From: Acidimicrobiales bacterium
GTDB taxonomy: Bacteria > Actinomycetota > Acidimicrobiia > Acidimicrobiales > Iamiaceae
Assembly: GCA_035630295.1 (NCBI GenBank)
Contig: DASQKY010000041.1
Location: 1 to 64,000 of the forward strand
DNA: 64,000 nt
Direction: 5' to 3'
Position 1 is the stretch's first letter; every line of letters starts with the position of its first letter. A model generated the notes under the pieces. The model had not been told where the DNA came from. It saw only the letters and a program-made list of their open reading frames with translations, and did not search any database. Both the position numbers and the translations under genes were made by a program. Positions 43,804 to 53,359 of this stretch are shown piece by piece.

Positions 43804-44685
43804 ATGAGTGCCCATCCGGCCCCCGGCGACACCGTGCCCCTGCGGGACGCGGCCACCGTCCTGATCGTGCGCGACGAGCACGACGGCGGCGGCCTCGAGG
43901 TGTTCATGCTGCGCCGCAACCTCCAGTCCGACTTCGTGGGGGGCGCCTACGTGTTCCCCGGCGGCGCCGTCGACCCCCCCGACCGGGGCCTCGACCTGGA
44001 GCGGTGGTGCCGGGGCCGCACCGACGCCGAGGCCTCGCAGCGGCTGGGCATCGCCGAGGGCGGCCTGGCCTTCTGGGTGGCGGCCATCCGCGAGTCGTTC
44101 GAGGAGTCGGGCGTGCTGCTGGCCTACGACGGGGCCGGCGAGCTGGTGCGCCTGGACGACCCGGCCACCGCCGAGCGCTTCGTGGCCCACCGCCGGGCCG
44201 TGGACCGGGGCGAGCGCAGCCTGGTCTCGGTGTGCGAGGAGGAGGGCCTGACCCTGGCCGTCGACACCATGTGGTACTTCGGCCACTGGATCACCCCCGA
44301 GGGCGCCCCCCGCCGCTACGACACCCGCTTCTTCCTGGCCGCCGCCCCCCCGGGGCAGACCCCGGTGCACGACGACCGCGAGGTCATCGCCAACCTGTGG
44401 ATCCGCCCGGCCGATGCCCTGGCCCGTCACGCCGCCGGCGAGCTGGCCATGCTGCCGCCCACCCTGGCCTCCCTGCGGGCCATCGAGCCCAGCGCCACCG
44501 CGGCCGAGGCCCTGGCCGCGGCGGCCGAGCTGGTCGACGTGCCCACCGTCCAGCCCCGGGTCATCAAGGACCAGGGCGGGGTCCGCATCGTCATGCCCGG
44601 CGACCCCGAGTACGACGAGGCCTACCGGGGGGACGGCTCGATCGGCTCCTGGCCCTCGGTCGACGACCGCAGCGCCCGGGCCTGA
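43804..44685 (+). CDS. Nudix-type hydrolase, NUDT19-like
   Basis: A protein of 293 aa from ATG 43804, or 309 aa from GTG 43756, which overlaps fxsA. It has VFMLRRNLQSDFVGGAYVFPGGAVD, split as LRRN...SDFVGG and YVFPGGAVDPPD. The helix is AAIRESFEESGVLL, a Nudix box with a long insertion between its Gly and RE parts, as in NUDT19-type acyl-CoA diphosphatases. WYFGHWITPEGAPRRYDTRF continues the family pattern. It lies 10 bp ahead of the metallo-hydrolase gene, so they are probably an operon. Confidence 0.82.
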   Translation: MSAHPAPGDTVPLRDAATVLIVRDEHDGGGLEVFMLRRNLQSDFVGGAYVFPGGAVDPPDRGLDLERWCRGRTDAEASQRLGIAEGGLAFWVAAIRESFEESGVLLAYDGAGELVRLDDPATAERFVAHRRAVDRGERSLVSVCEEEGLTLAVDTMWYFGHWITPEGAPRRYDTRFFLAAAPPGQTPVHDDREVIANLWIRPADALARHAAGELAMLPPTLASLRAIEPSATAAEALAAAAELVDVPTVQPRVIKDQGGVRIVMPGDPEYDEAYRGDGSIGSWPSVDDRSARA

Positions 44686-44695
44686 GCAGCCCGCC

Positions 44696-45613
44696 GTGAG
44701 CGACGACCGCACCGCCCTCCCCTCGATGCCCGAGGGCATGGTCGGCGACGTGGTGGCCGGCCGCCTGGACGAGCTGCGCCCCGGGGTCCGGCGCCTCACC
44801 GCGCCCAACCCCGGGATGATGACCGGGCCCGGCACCAACTGCTACCTGGTCGGCACCGAGGCCGTCACCGTGGTCGACCCCGGCCCCGACGACACCGGTC
44901 ACCTCGACAGGCTGGTGGCCGCCGGGCAGGGGCGGATCCGGACCATCGCCCTGACCCACACCCACATCGACCACTGGCCCGCGGCCCCGGCCCTGGCCCG
45001 GCGCACCGGGGCCGAGGTGGTGGCCTTCGCCTCCCGGGACGGCCTGGAGGCCGACCGGCTGGTGGGCGACGGCGAGGTGGCGGGCGCCGGCGACGGCGCC
45101 CTGCGGGCCGTGCACACCCCGGGCCACGCCTCCAACCACCTGTGCTTCTGGGACGAGGGTCGGCGCCTGCTGTTCACCGGTGACCACGTGATGTCGGGCT
45201 CCACCGTGGTCATCGCCCCGCCCGACGGGGACATGGGGGCCTACCTGGCCTCGCTCCGGCGGGTCCGCGACCTGCAGCCCGAGGCCCTGGCCCCGGCCCA
45301 CGGGCCCCTCCTGACCGAGCCCGACGCCTACCTCCAGCACTACATCGACCACCGCCTGGCCCGGGAGGCCAGCGTGGCTGCGGCCCTGGCCGCCGCCGGG
45401 CCCGCCGGGGCCGACACCGAGGCCCTGGTCAAGGCGGTGTACGTCGACGTCCACGAGCTGCTGCACCCGGTGGCCCGCTTCAGCGTGTGGGCCCACCTGC
45501 GCAAGTTGGCCACCGAGGGCCGGGCCCACGGCGCGGAGGTGGAGGACCCCGACACCACGTGGGTCGCCACCGACGCCACCGCCGCCGGAACGGGAGCCGG
45601 AGCCTCGGGCTGA
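44696..45613 (+). CDS. Metallo-beta-lactamase-fold hydrolase (LACTB2-like)
   Basis: A 305-aa di-metal hydrolase. The metal ligands are the HxHxDH motif (THTHIDHWPA), His in HTPGHASNH, Asp in FTGDHVMSG and a final His in APAHGPLL. The C-terminal ~75 residues form the winged-helix-like LACTB2 extension. The substrate is unknown; relatives include endoribonucleases and thioesterases. GTG 44696 lies 10 bp after the Nudix stop. Confidence 0.85.
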   Translation: MSDDRTALPSMPEGMVGDVVAGRLDELRPGVRRLTAPNPGMMTGPGTNCYLVGTEAVTVVDPGPDDTGHLDRLVAAGQGRIRTIALTHTHIDHWPAAPALARRTGAEVVAFASRDGLEADRLVGDGEVAGAGDGALRAVHTPGHASNHLCFWDEGRRLLFTGDHVMSGSTVVIAPPDGDMGAYLASLRRVRDLQPEALAPAHGPLLTEPDAYLQHYIDHRLAREASVAAALAAAGPAGADTEALVKAVYVDVHELLHPVARFSVWAHLRKLATEGRAHGAEVEDPDTTWVATDATAAGTGAGASG

Positions 45614-45727
45614 GGCCGACTGGAGCGGCGGCCGCCCCTGTCGCCAGGCTGCCGGGCCGCACGCCCGGCGCCCGGCGCCCGGGCCGTCCGGGGCCCCTGT
45701 CGCCGGTGCAGCGGCCGGTGTAGGTTG

Positions 45728-45745
45728 CTTGACCGACAGGTCAAG
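45728..45745 (+). promoter_or_regulatory. TetR-type operator upstream of aldehyde dehydrogenase
   Basis: CTTGACC-gaca-GGTCAAG is a perfect 7-bp dyad, 21 bp before the ATG at 45767. Its position close to the start suits repression. The TTGACC-type arms resemble TetR/FadR-family sites of lipid genes. No regulator gene is adjacent. Confidence 0.55.
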
Positions 45746-45766
45746 TATCGATCCAAGGGGACCCCG

Positions 45767-47278
45767 ATGGCCGACTACCAGCTCTTCATCGACGGCGAGT
45801 ACGTCGACGCCGCATCCGGCGAGACGTTCACCACCACCGACCCCGCCACCGAGCAGCCCATCGGTGAGGTGGCCAAGGCCGACCGCGCCGACGCGGCCCG
45901 GGCCATCGCCGCCGCCCGCAAGGCCTTCGACGAGGGTCCCTGGCCCAAGCTCTCCGGCGCCGAGCGGGGGGCCAAGCTGAACAAGCTGGCCGAGCTGCTG
46001 GAGGCCAACGCCGAGCGCTTCGCCGAGGCCGAGGCCCGCGACTCGGGCGGCACCATCAAGAAGGCCACCTTCGCCGATGTGCCCGGCTCGGCCGGCGCCC
46101 TGCGCTGGTTCGCCCGCATGGCCGAGGAGCGCCCCAACGAGCAGGTCCTGGAGGGCTCGCCCTTCCCGCCGTCGGAGAACTACGTCCGCTACGAGCCCTA
46201 CGGCGTGTGCACCGGCATCGTGCCCTTCAACTTCCCGCTGCTCATGGCCTGCTGGAAGCTGGGCCCGGCCCTGGCCGCCGGCAACACCTCGGTGCTGAAG
46301 CCGGCGTCGTACACCTCCATCACCGCCCTCATGCTCGGTGAGCTGGCCCAGGAGGCCGACCTGCCCCCCGGCGTGCTCAACGTCATCGCCGGGCCCGGCG
46401 GCACCGCTGGCGAGGAGCTGGCCTCCAACGAGATGGTCGACAAGGTGGCCTTCACCGGCTCCACCGAGGTCGGGCGCCGGATCATGCAGCTGGCCTCCGG
46501 CACCATCAAGCCGGTCACCCTGGAGCTGGGCGGCAAGTCGGCCAACATCATCCTCGACGACGCCGACCTGGACATCGCCGCCGCCGCCGTGCTGTTCGGC
46601 ACGTTCTTCCACAACGGCCAGGTCTGCGAGTCCGGCACCCGGGCGCTGGTCCACAAGAGCATCTACGACGAGTTCGTGTCCCTGCTGGTGGACCGGGCCG
46701 GGAAGATGGTCATCGGCAACCAGCTCGACTTCAACTCCGACCTCGGGCCCCTGGTGTCCCGGGCCCAGGCCGACACCGTGCGGCGCTACGTGGCCCTGGG
46801 CCGCGAGGAGATCGGCGAGCCGGTGTGCGGCGGCAGCGAGCCCGAGGGCCTGGCCGACGGCCTGGTCACCGAGAACTTCTACCGCCCCACCATCTTCGCC
46901 GGGGTCGACAACTCGGCCCGGATCGCCCAGGAGGAGATCTTCGGCCCGGTGCTGTGCGTCATCCCCTTCGAGACCGACGACGAGGCCGTGGCCATCGCCA
47001 ACGACTCGATCTACGGCCTCGGCGGCGGCGTGCAGGCCGGCGACGTGGAGCGGGCCAAGGCCATCGCCGCCCGCCTCCAGACCGGCACCGTGTGGATCAA
47101 CGACTACCACATGATCTCGCCCGAGCGTCCCTTCGGCGGCTACAAGCAGTCCGGCATCGGCCGGGAGCTGGGCACCGCCGGCTACGAGATCTACCGGCAG
47201 GCCAAGCACATCCACACCAACCCGTCGACGGGCCGCGACGGCTACATGCACTTCGCCGCACTCAGCGGCAACATCTGA
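45767..47278 (+). CDS. NAD(P)-dependent aldehyde dehydrogenase
   Basis: A 503-aa enzyme oxidising an aldehyde to its acid. The Rossmann motif FTGSTEVGRRI, catalytic general-base Glu in VTLELGGKSANI and nucleophile Cys in HNGQVCESGTRAL are all present, as is the EIFGPVLCV motif. The substrate cannot be read from sequence. It is followed 18 bp later by a DUF779 gene, a common pairing with acetaldehyde-type dehydrogenases in actinobacteria. ATG 45767 has AAGGGG upstream. Confidence 0.92.
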   Translation: MADYQLFIDGEYVDAASGETFTTTDPATEQPIGEVAKADRADAARAIAAARKAFDEGPWPKLSGAERGAKLNKLAELLEANAERFAEAEARDSGGTIKKATFADVPGSAGALRWFARMAEERPNEQVLEGSPFPPSENYVRYEPYGVCTGIVPFNFPLLMACWKLGPALAAGNTSVLKPASYTSITALMLGELAQEADLPPGVLNVIAGPGGTAGEELASNEMVDKVAFTGSTEVGRRIMQLASGTIKPVTLELGGKSANIILDDADLDIAAAAVLFGTFFHNGQVCESGTRALVHKSIYDEFVSLLVDRAGKMVIGNQLDFNSDLGPLVSRAQADTVRRYVALGREEIGEPVCGGSEPEGLADGLVTENFYRPTIFAGVDNSARIAQEEIFGPVLCVIPFETDDEAVAIANDSIYGLGGGVQAGDVERAKAIAARLQTGTVWINDYHMISPERPFGGYKQSGIGRELGTAGYEIYRQAKHIHTNPSTGRDGYMHFAALSGNI

Positions 47279-47296
47279 CCTCGGCGCCGCTGGGCC

Positions 47297-47731
47297 ATGA
47301 GGATCACCGCCAGCGCCCGGGCCGCCGAGGTCGTCGCCGAGATGGCGACCCGGCGGGCCGGGACGCTGACCGTCACCATCGGGACCGGGTGCTGCGAGTC
47401 CACCGCCCCGTTCCTGTACGAGGACTTCCTGCCCGGCGCCGACATGGCGCCGGTGGGCGAGGTCGAGGACGTGGCCATCTGGGCCCCGGAGTACCTGCGC
47501 CGGCTCTACCCCGGCGACCAGGGCCCCCGCCTGGAGGTGGCTGACGAGCTGGCCGAGTCGTTGTCGGTGGAGACCGAGCTCGGGGTGCGCCTCGTCCTGC
47601 GGGGCACCGGACTCGACTCGACCGGGGAGCCGGAGGAGTGCGCGGTGTCGGCCCCACCGTCGGGACCGGCCGTGCAGCGCTCGGTGGTGGGTCGCCCGCC
47701 TCCCGAGCTGCAGGGCCTCCGCCTCCGCTGA
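47297..47731 (+). CDS. DUF779 protein
   Basis: A 144-aa protein with the family's cysteine pair GTGCCESTAPFLYEDF followed by segments equivalent to GEVEDVAIWAPEYL and a short beta-rich core. DUF779 genes commonly neighbour aldehyde dehydrogenases, so an accessory or detoxification role is likely but unproven. The ~35 residues after LVLRGTGLDS look less conserved. Confidence 0.8.
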   Translation: MRITASARAAEVVAEMATRRAGTLTVTIGTGCCESTAPFLYEDFLPGADMAPVGEVEDVAIWAPEYLRRLYPGDQGPRLEVADELAESLSVETELGVRLVLRGTGLDSTGEPEECAVSAPPSGPAVQRSVVGRPPPELQGLRLR

Positions 47732-47829
47732 CGATCTCGTCGTGCAGGGCGTGGCCCCGGGGACAGCCACGGCCCGCCCCTCCGGCCCGTTTCCTTGACC
47801 GGGGCGGGGTGGCGGCCGACCATGGTCCC

Positions 47830-48549
47830 ATGGCGGACCTCCCCCGAGCCGCACCCCCCGCGCCGTCGAGGCCGATCCGGCGCCGGGCCTTCGCCCTGCT
47901 GGCCGGGGTCCTGGCCGTCGTGGCGCTGGTGGCGTGCAACCCCGACCCCACCGACGGCCGGCGGCCGCCGGCTCCGGGACGGGGCCCCGGCTACTCCTCG
48001 TCGGTGCGGGCCGCCACCCAGGACGACGTGGCCCTGTCGTGGCGCCCGGGCTGCCCCGTCCACTGGCACGACCTGAGCGTCCTCAGCGTGGCTCACTGGG
48101 GCTACGACGGGGCCCGGCACGTGGGACACGTCGTGGTCCACGACAGCCGGGCCACCGCCATCCGCAGCGTCTTCGGCTCCCTCTACGCCGCCCGGTTCCA
48201 GGTCCGGCGCATCCACCCCGTGGACCGCTACGGGGCCGACGACGACCGGTCCATGGCCGCCAACAACACCTCGGCCTTCAACTGCCGGCCGGTGGCCGGC
48301 ACGTCCTCGTGGTCCGAGCACAGCTACGGGCGAGCCATCGACATCAACCCGGTCCAGAACCCCTACGTGAAGGGATCGTCGGTCGACCCGCCGGCCGGCC
48401 GGGACTGGACCAACCGGGGCTCGGTGGTCCCCGGGATGATCGTGGACGGCGACGCCGTGGTCCGGGCCTTCGCCCAGCAGGGCTGGCGGTGGGGCGGCTA
48501 CTGGCAGTCGTCGAAGGACTACCAGCACTTCAGCACCACCGGCCGCTGA
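47830..48549 (+). CDS. M15-family peptidase lipoprotein (D-Ala-D-Ala carboxypeptidase/endolysin-like)
   Basis: A 239-aa exported protein with lipobox VALVACN around residue 37. The zinc ligands of the M15 fold are visible: His and Asp in SEHSYGRAIDINP and a C-terminal His in DYQHFSTTG. It should cleave peptidoglycan peptides outside the membrane. GRDWTNRGSVVPGM lies in the variable region. It is a single gene, convergent with the membrane protein at 48593. Confidence 0.88.
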   Translation: MADLPRAAPPAPSRPIRRRAFALLAGVLAVVALVACNPDPTDGRRPPAPGRGPGYSSSVRAATQDDVALSWRPGCPVHWHDLSVLSVAHWGYDGARHVGHVVVHDSRATAIRSVFGSLYAARFQVRRIHPVDRYGADDDRSMAANNTSAFNCRPVAGTSSWSEHSYGRAIDINPVQNPYVKGSSVDPPAGRDWTNRGSVVPGMIVDGDAVVRAFAQQGWRWGGYWQSSKDYQHFSTTGR

Positions 48550-48592
48550 CCCGCGGGGCCGCCTGGCGGCTCCCGGCCCGAGCGGCGAAGGC

Positions 48593-50464
48593 TCAGGAGC
48601 CCGGGACCAGCCAGGCGATGGCCTGCTCGCCACCGGGGCCGACATCGGGCACCACGGCCACCTGGCGGCCCCCGGGGGGCCGGCCCCGGGCCTCGATGCC
48701 CATGGCCACGGTGAGGTCCGGTCGGGCCTGACCGGGCACGCGCGCCGCCCCCCAGCCCGGCCCGCCGCCGGGATCGACGAGGACGTGGGTGCCGTGCCGC
48801 TCGAGCTCGGCGATCACCACCGGGACGGCCCAGGTCAGAGGACCGGACCACGTGACCTGCACGACGTCGGCCGGGCCCGGGTGGGCGTCGACCGCCTCCT
48901 GCACCTCGTCGGCCAGCACGCCCGCCCCGGCGTCGCGGTCCCGCCACGCCGCGAACGGGGCGACGTCGCCCCGGGCCGCCACCACGATGGCGGTGCCGGC
49001 CAGCAGGACCGCTGCCGCCCCGGCGGCCCCTCGCCTCACGGCGGGCCGGGCCGGGCCGGGGACGAGCGCCGCGACGCGTGGGCGGGCCGTGGCCAGCAGG
49101 GCCCGGCCCAGGGGCCACAGGGCCGCCCACCACAGGACCACCCCGAGCACCCGCACCCAGCGGTACAGGTACTGGGCCGGGAGCCCGTTGAGCCGGCTGA
49201 TGCTCACCGCCCCGGCCACCCACAGCGACGCGGTGAGGGCCAGCAGGCGGAGCGCGTCACGGTCCCGGCGCCGCCGGGCCACCACCCACCCGGCGCCCGC
49301 CGCCACCAGGCCGAGGGGCGGCCAGGGCAGGCCGCTCCGCCCGCCCAGCTCGAACGGGTCGGCCGGCGACCACCGGTGCCAGGCCGGGGTGGGGCCGAGG
49401 TGGGGGAGGACGAAGTCGTGGACGCCCTGCCACCCGTAACGGGCCTCGCCCTCCTCGGTGCCGGCCCGGGTCACGATGCGGGCCAGGTTGCCTTCGTCGC
49501 CCACGAGCTGCTGGGCCACCGGCAGGGCCCACATCAGGCCCAGGACGCCGGCGGAGGCGACCAGGGCCGAGCGCCAGGCCTGGAGGTCCCGCCGCTCCCG
49601 CACCAGGGCGACGACCCACCAGGCGGCCAGGACGGCGGCCAACAGGGTGTAACCCACGTGGGCCTGGGCGCAGAACGAGGTGGCGGCCACCGCGACGGGG
49701 AGGCTCCGCCGGGACCCGACGCCCACCGCCCAGGTGGCGACCACGGCGACCAGGAAGGGGACCAGGGCCAGGTGAGGGTTCCAGGGGTCGCGCAGGACGT
49801 CGATGTCGAGCCCCCACATGCAGGCCAGGACCAGCCCGGCCAGCAGCGCGGCCGAGCCCACCCGGCCTCGGCGGCCGGCGATGCGGACGGCCAGGGCGAT
49901 GCCGGCGGCGTTGAGCAGCGCGGCTCCGGTGACGAGGGCCCACGGCTCGGAGCCGAGCAGGCGGTAGGGGACGGCCAGCGCGTAGAAGACCGCCGGTCCG
50001 GGGTGGTTGGCCCCCAGGCGGGAGAAGGCCCCCAGGATCGGCGGGTGGGTGCTGAAGACGTCCCGGACCCGGACCTCCAGGGGCCCGTAGTCGCCGATCG
50101 GCACCCAGTCGGACCCCACCGAGGCCAAGGCCAGGACCAGCGCCGGGGCGGCGGCCACCAGCGCGCAGGCCCACACCTGCCGGCGTCGCCTGGCGGCATG
50201 GGCGCCCTCGGGCGTCGGCTCGAGCGTGGCCGCGGCGACCTCGGCCCCGACCGGGCTCGGCCCCGACTCCCTGGCGCGAGTTGCCCCCGCTCGGCCGCCC
50301 GTGGCGACGTCAGCCCTGACCGCTTCGGCTCCGACTGGGTCGGCTCCGACCGGATCGGGCTCGGGCTCACCGTCGCCGCCGGGACGGGGGCCGGGAACCA
50401 GATCGGCGGCCAGGTCCCCAGCGCCCGGAGCGGTGGGCGGGGGCGCTGCGGGCACGCCGGCCAC
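48593..50464 (-). CDS. Polytopic membrane protein, possibly a GT-C glycosyltransferase
   Basis: A 623-aa protein. Residues 1-~95 are a hydrophilic Ala/Pro/Gly/Glu-rich tail. About ten transmembrane helices follow, then a C-terminal soluble domain (~510-623). An early loop after helix 1 contains acidic residues (DWVPIGDYGPLEVRVRDVFS region, 50050-50110) and THPPILGAFSRLG. This matches the general plan of lipid-linked-sugar glycosyltransferases, which keep acidic residues in the first outer loop. The assignment is tentative. The start is GTG 50464. Confidence 0.55.
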   Translation of the reverse strand: MAGVPAAPPPTAPGAGDLAADLVPGPRPGGDGEPEPDPVGADPVGAEAVRADVATGGRAGATRARESGPSPVGAEVAAATLEPTPEGAHAARRRRQVWACALVAAAPALVLALASVGSDWVPIGDYGPLEVRVRDVFSTHPPILGAFSRLGANHPGPAVFYALAVPYRLLGSEPWALVTGAALLNAAGIALAVRIAGRRGRVGSAALLAGLVLACMWGLDIDVLRDPWNPHLALVPFLVAVVATWAVGVGSRRSLPVAVAATSFCAQAHVGYTLLAAVLAAWWVVALVRERRDLQAWRSALVASAGVLGLMWALPVAQQLVGDEGNLARIVTRAGTEEGEARYGWQGVHDFVLPHLGPTPAWHRWSPADPFELGGRSGLPWPPLGLVAAGAGWVVARRRRDRDALRLLALTASLWVAGAVSISRLNGLPAQYLYRWVRVLGVVLWWAALWPLGRALLATARPRVAALVPGPARPAVRRGAAGAAAVLLAGTAIVVAARGDVAPFAAWRDRDAGAGVLADEVQEAVDAHPGPADVVQVTWSGPLTWAVPVVIAELERHGTHVLVDPGGGPGWGAARVPGQARPDLTVAMGIEARGRPPGGRQVAVVPDVGPGGEQAIAWLVPGS

Positions 50465-50576
50465 CCTTACCCTGTCATAGGTTGTCGTTCATGCGCGATG
50501 CAATGTTCGGCGGGCGTTTCTCACCCTGTGTGGCGACAGGGGCCCGCCTCGAGGTCGGGGGGCGGCCTGCCTCACC

Positions 50577-50854
50577 TCACTCGGACCGGGGGCTCACGCC
50601 CAGCTCGCTCAGGGACGGCCAGGGGAACAGGATCGAGGGCTGGACGTCGAGGGCGGCGCGAGCCGGAGCTTGACCCGGTCGTGCGGGCACAGCCGGCCTC
50701 GCTCCAGCTTGCTGATGGTCTGCTGGGCCACGCCGGCGGCCCGGGCCAGCTGGGGCTGTGTCATCCTCCGGCCCCGCCGCGCCTCGTAGACGAGGGCGGC
50801 CCACAGGTCGAGGGGGATGTCGGGCTCGTCGTCGTCGTCGCCGACGTCGCTCAT
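50577..50854 (-). pseudogene. XRE-family helix-turn-helix regulator with a C-terminal frameshift
   Basis: Starting at 50854, MSDVGDDDDEPDIPLDLWAA leads to a clear Cro/C1 helix-turn-helix, MTQPQLARAAGVAQQTISKL, then GRLCPHDRVKLRLA. Here the frame runs into PPSTSSPRSC and stops at 50609. One base different, the alternate frame continues ALDVQPSILFPWPSLSEL and ends at 50577, the expected continuation of such a small regulator. One missing base near 50655-50665 explains both. The DNA-binding part is intact, so an 81-aa product may still work. Confidence 0.65.
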
Positions 50855-50957
50855 CTCCGCCCTCCCATCCGCCGGGGGGTGGGATGCCTGGGATCTGTGC
50901 ACCGCACGCGCTGATCTGCCTCTCTGCCAGGGGACGGTCCCGCTCGGTCGACGGAGC

Positions 50958-50973
50958 GCTACTCTTGAGTAGC
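50958..50973. promoter_or_regulatory. Palindrome upstream of the XRE gene
   Basis: GCTACTC-TT-GAGTAGC is a perfect 7-bp dyad in the 226-bp gap between helD and the XRE gene, 104 bp before the XRE start. It is a plausible autoregulatory operator. Confidence 0.4.
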
Positions 50974-51080
50974 AAGCATTGCGTCCCCTGCGCGATCGGC
51001 CCTGGCCACCATCCCGAGTGGTAGATCCACCCGTCTGGCACGGCGGGCCCACCCGCGCCCGCTGGCACCACGGCCCGCCG

Positions 51081-53174
51081 TCAGGCGAGCTCGACCGGCA
51101 GGTCGCGGTGGTGGACCACCACCAGCTCCTGCACGGCCCGGGTCAGGGCGATGTAGAGGAGGCGGCCCGCGGCGCCGTCCTCGTCGCCGCCCCCCGCGTG
51201 GTCACGGTCCGCCCCGTCGCCGCTGGGGGCGAAGGCCGCCGGCTCCACCACCACCACCCCGTCGAACTCCAGGCCCTTGGCCTCGGCCGGGGCCACCAGG
51301 CTCACCACGGCGCCGGTCACGGCCCGAGACCCCCGCCCCACCTCGATCCCGGCATCGGCCAGGGCCGCGGCCACCTCGTCGTCCAACCCGCCGGCCGGTG
51401 GGACGATCACCCCCACCGAGGCCCACTCCTCGGCCAGGTCCGCCGCCGCGGCCACCGTCGTCGGCACCAGCCCCTCGGCCGTGGTGGCCCGGCGCTCCGG
51501 GGGCCGGCCCTCCGCTCGGACGGAGCGGGCGGGGGCCAGGCCGGGCGCCACCCGGGGCAGCAGGCGGTTGGCCAGGTCCATCACCGCGGCCGGCACCCGG
51601 TAGCCCACCGTGAGGTCCTCACGCCGGACCGGCGCGCCGGTACCCAGGTGGGCCCGGGCTCCCTCCCACGACGTCACCGCCCCCGGTTCGGTGGCCTGGG
51701 CCAGGTTGCCCAGGATGGTCATCGACCCCGACGGGCACCGCCGGGCCAGGGCTCGCAGGGCCATGGCCGAGAGGTCCTGGGCCTCGTCGGCCACGATGTG
51801 GCCGTAGGTGGGGGGCACGCCGTCGACCTGGGCCACGGCCTCGTCGACCACCACCGCCTCACCGACGGTCCAGCGCTCGGCTTCCAGGCGGGCGGCGGCC
51901 GACCTGAGCAGCCGGGCCTGCTCGTCGGTGTCGAGGACACCGGCTGCGGACCGGCGCAGGGCGGTGGGGCTGGTCAGGAGCCGGCGGACGAGGGCGACGG
52001 CGCTGGCCGACGGCCACCAGCGGGCCAGGGCCCGGCGCAGGTCCTCGGAGCTCCGCACCGTGGCGTCCAGCCCGTCGGCGGCGCCCCGGTCCCCGTGGGC
52101 CTCGACGGCCATGGCCACCAGCCGGGTCCGCACCGCGGCCCGCCCGACGGACTACGGCACGTCGCGGGCGGCCACCTCGTCCAGCACTGCCCTCACCGCG
52201 TCGGCCCGGAGCGTGACCCGGGCCCAGGGCGTGGACACCACGAGGTCCTCGGCCGGGTCCCGGCGCTGCCCGGTCACGGCCCGGCGCACCACCTCGGCCA
52301 TGCGGGCGTCGCCCAGCAGGCGGGCCCGGTCCCGACGGTCGACGTCGCGGACCCGTCCCCCGACCGTGCCCGCCACCAGCCTCTCGATGGTCGACTGGCG
52401 GGCCGCGGCCTCCCCCAGGGAGGGCAGCACCTGGCTGATGTAGCGGAGGAAGACCGGGTTCGGGCCCACCACCAGCACGCCGTCGCGGTCGAGCTGCTGG
52501 CGGTGCTCGTAGAGCAGGAAGGCGGCCCGGTGGAGGCCGACCGCGGTCTTCCCCGTCCCCGGTCCGCCCTGCACGATCAGGCAGGTGCCGAGGTCGGCCC
52601 TGATGACCTCGTCCTGCTCGGCGGCGATGGTGGCCACGATGTCCCGCATGGCGCCGGTCCGGGCCCGCTCCAGCTCGGCCAGCAGCGGGTCGGGGATCCC
52701 GGCGGCCCGGACCTCGCCGGCCAGGTCGGGGTCGTCGAACACCTCGTCGAAGAGGTCGGTCACCGTCGCGCCGTCCAACAGCAGGCGCCGCCGACGGGCC
52801 AGCTCGAGCGGGTCGGCCGGCGTGGCCCGGTAGAAGGGGACCGAGACCGGGGCCCGCCAGTCGACCACCAACGGGTCGCCGGCCCCGTCCTCGACGTGGC
52901 GCCGGCCCACGTGCCACGACGAGCCGTCGTCGCCGTCGATGCGCCCGAAGACCAGGCCGGGCACGTCAGGGTCGAGGTGGCGGAGGCGCTGGGCGAGGTG
53001 GCCGGCGGCGATGGTGCTGTCGGTCTCGCCCGCGCTGCCGGCCCGGTTGGCGGCATCGAGGGCGCTGCGGGTGGCGGCGGCCATGGCGGCCAGGCCGGCG
53101 TAGCTGGCGTGGACGTGGGCCTGTTCGAGGGCGAGCTCGGGATGGATCGGGTCGGGCGGGTGCGGCGGGGGCAT
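51081..53174 (-). pseudogene. HelD/HelR-type RNA polymerase-associated helicase, interrupted by an in-frame amber codon
   Basis: Read through, this is a ~697-aa superfamily 1 helicase of the HelD group, which releases stalled RNA polymerase. The first part has the Q-motif region, Walker A GGPGTGKT at 203-210 and VVGPNPVFLRYISQVLPSLG. A TAG at 52152-52154 (codon 341) stops it after LDEVAARDVP. The same frame then continues SVGRAAVRTRLVAM, with Walker B IVADEAQDLS and motif VI LYIALTRA, to 51081. Homologues usually have an aromatic residue here, so a TAC-to-TAG change is likely. Neither half alone should be an active helicase. Confidence 0.8.
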
Positions 53175-53201
53175 CGTGACTCTCCGGGAGACGCGCGGCG
53201 G

Positions 53202-53229
53202 CACCCCCCGTCGTCGCCGACGGGGGGTG
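53202..53229 (-). promoter_or_regulatory. 12-bp hairpin in the helD leader
   Basis: CACCCCCCGTCG (53202-53213) pairs perfectly with 53218-53229 around a 4-nt loop, 28 bp upstream of the helD start. If transcribed, it could act as an attenuator or 5' stabiliser. Confidence 0.45.
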
Positions 53230-53359
53230 TGAGGGGACGCGAGGCTACCCGCCTCGTGGACGGCCGGCGCCGGTCCGCCCGGGGCGGTCTGGCTGGCCGT
53301 GGTCCGGATCTTTTCGGTGCGGAGGGTGGAAGTCGGCCAGGTCGTGCCGATGGCCGGAG

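Noticed and set aside
44591-47854. A 1087-codon antisense frame over the hydrolase and aldehyde dehydrogenase genes
   Set aside because: It is low-complexity antisense sequence opposite well-defined enzymes.
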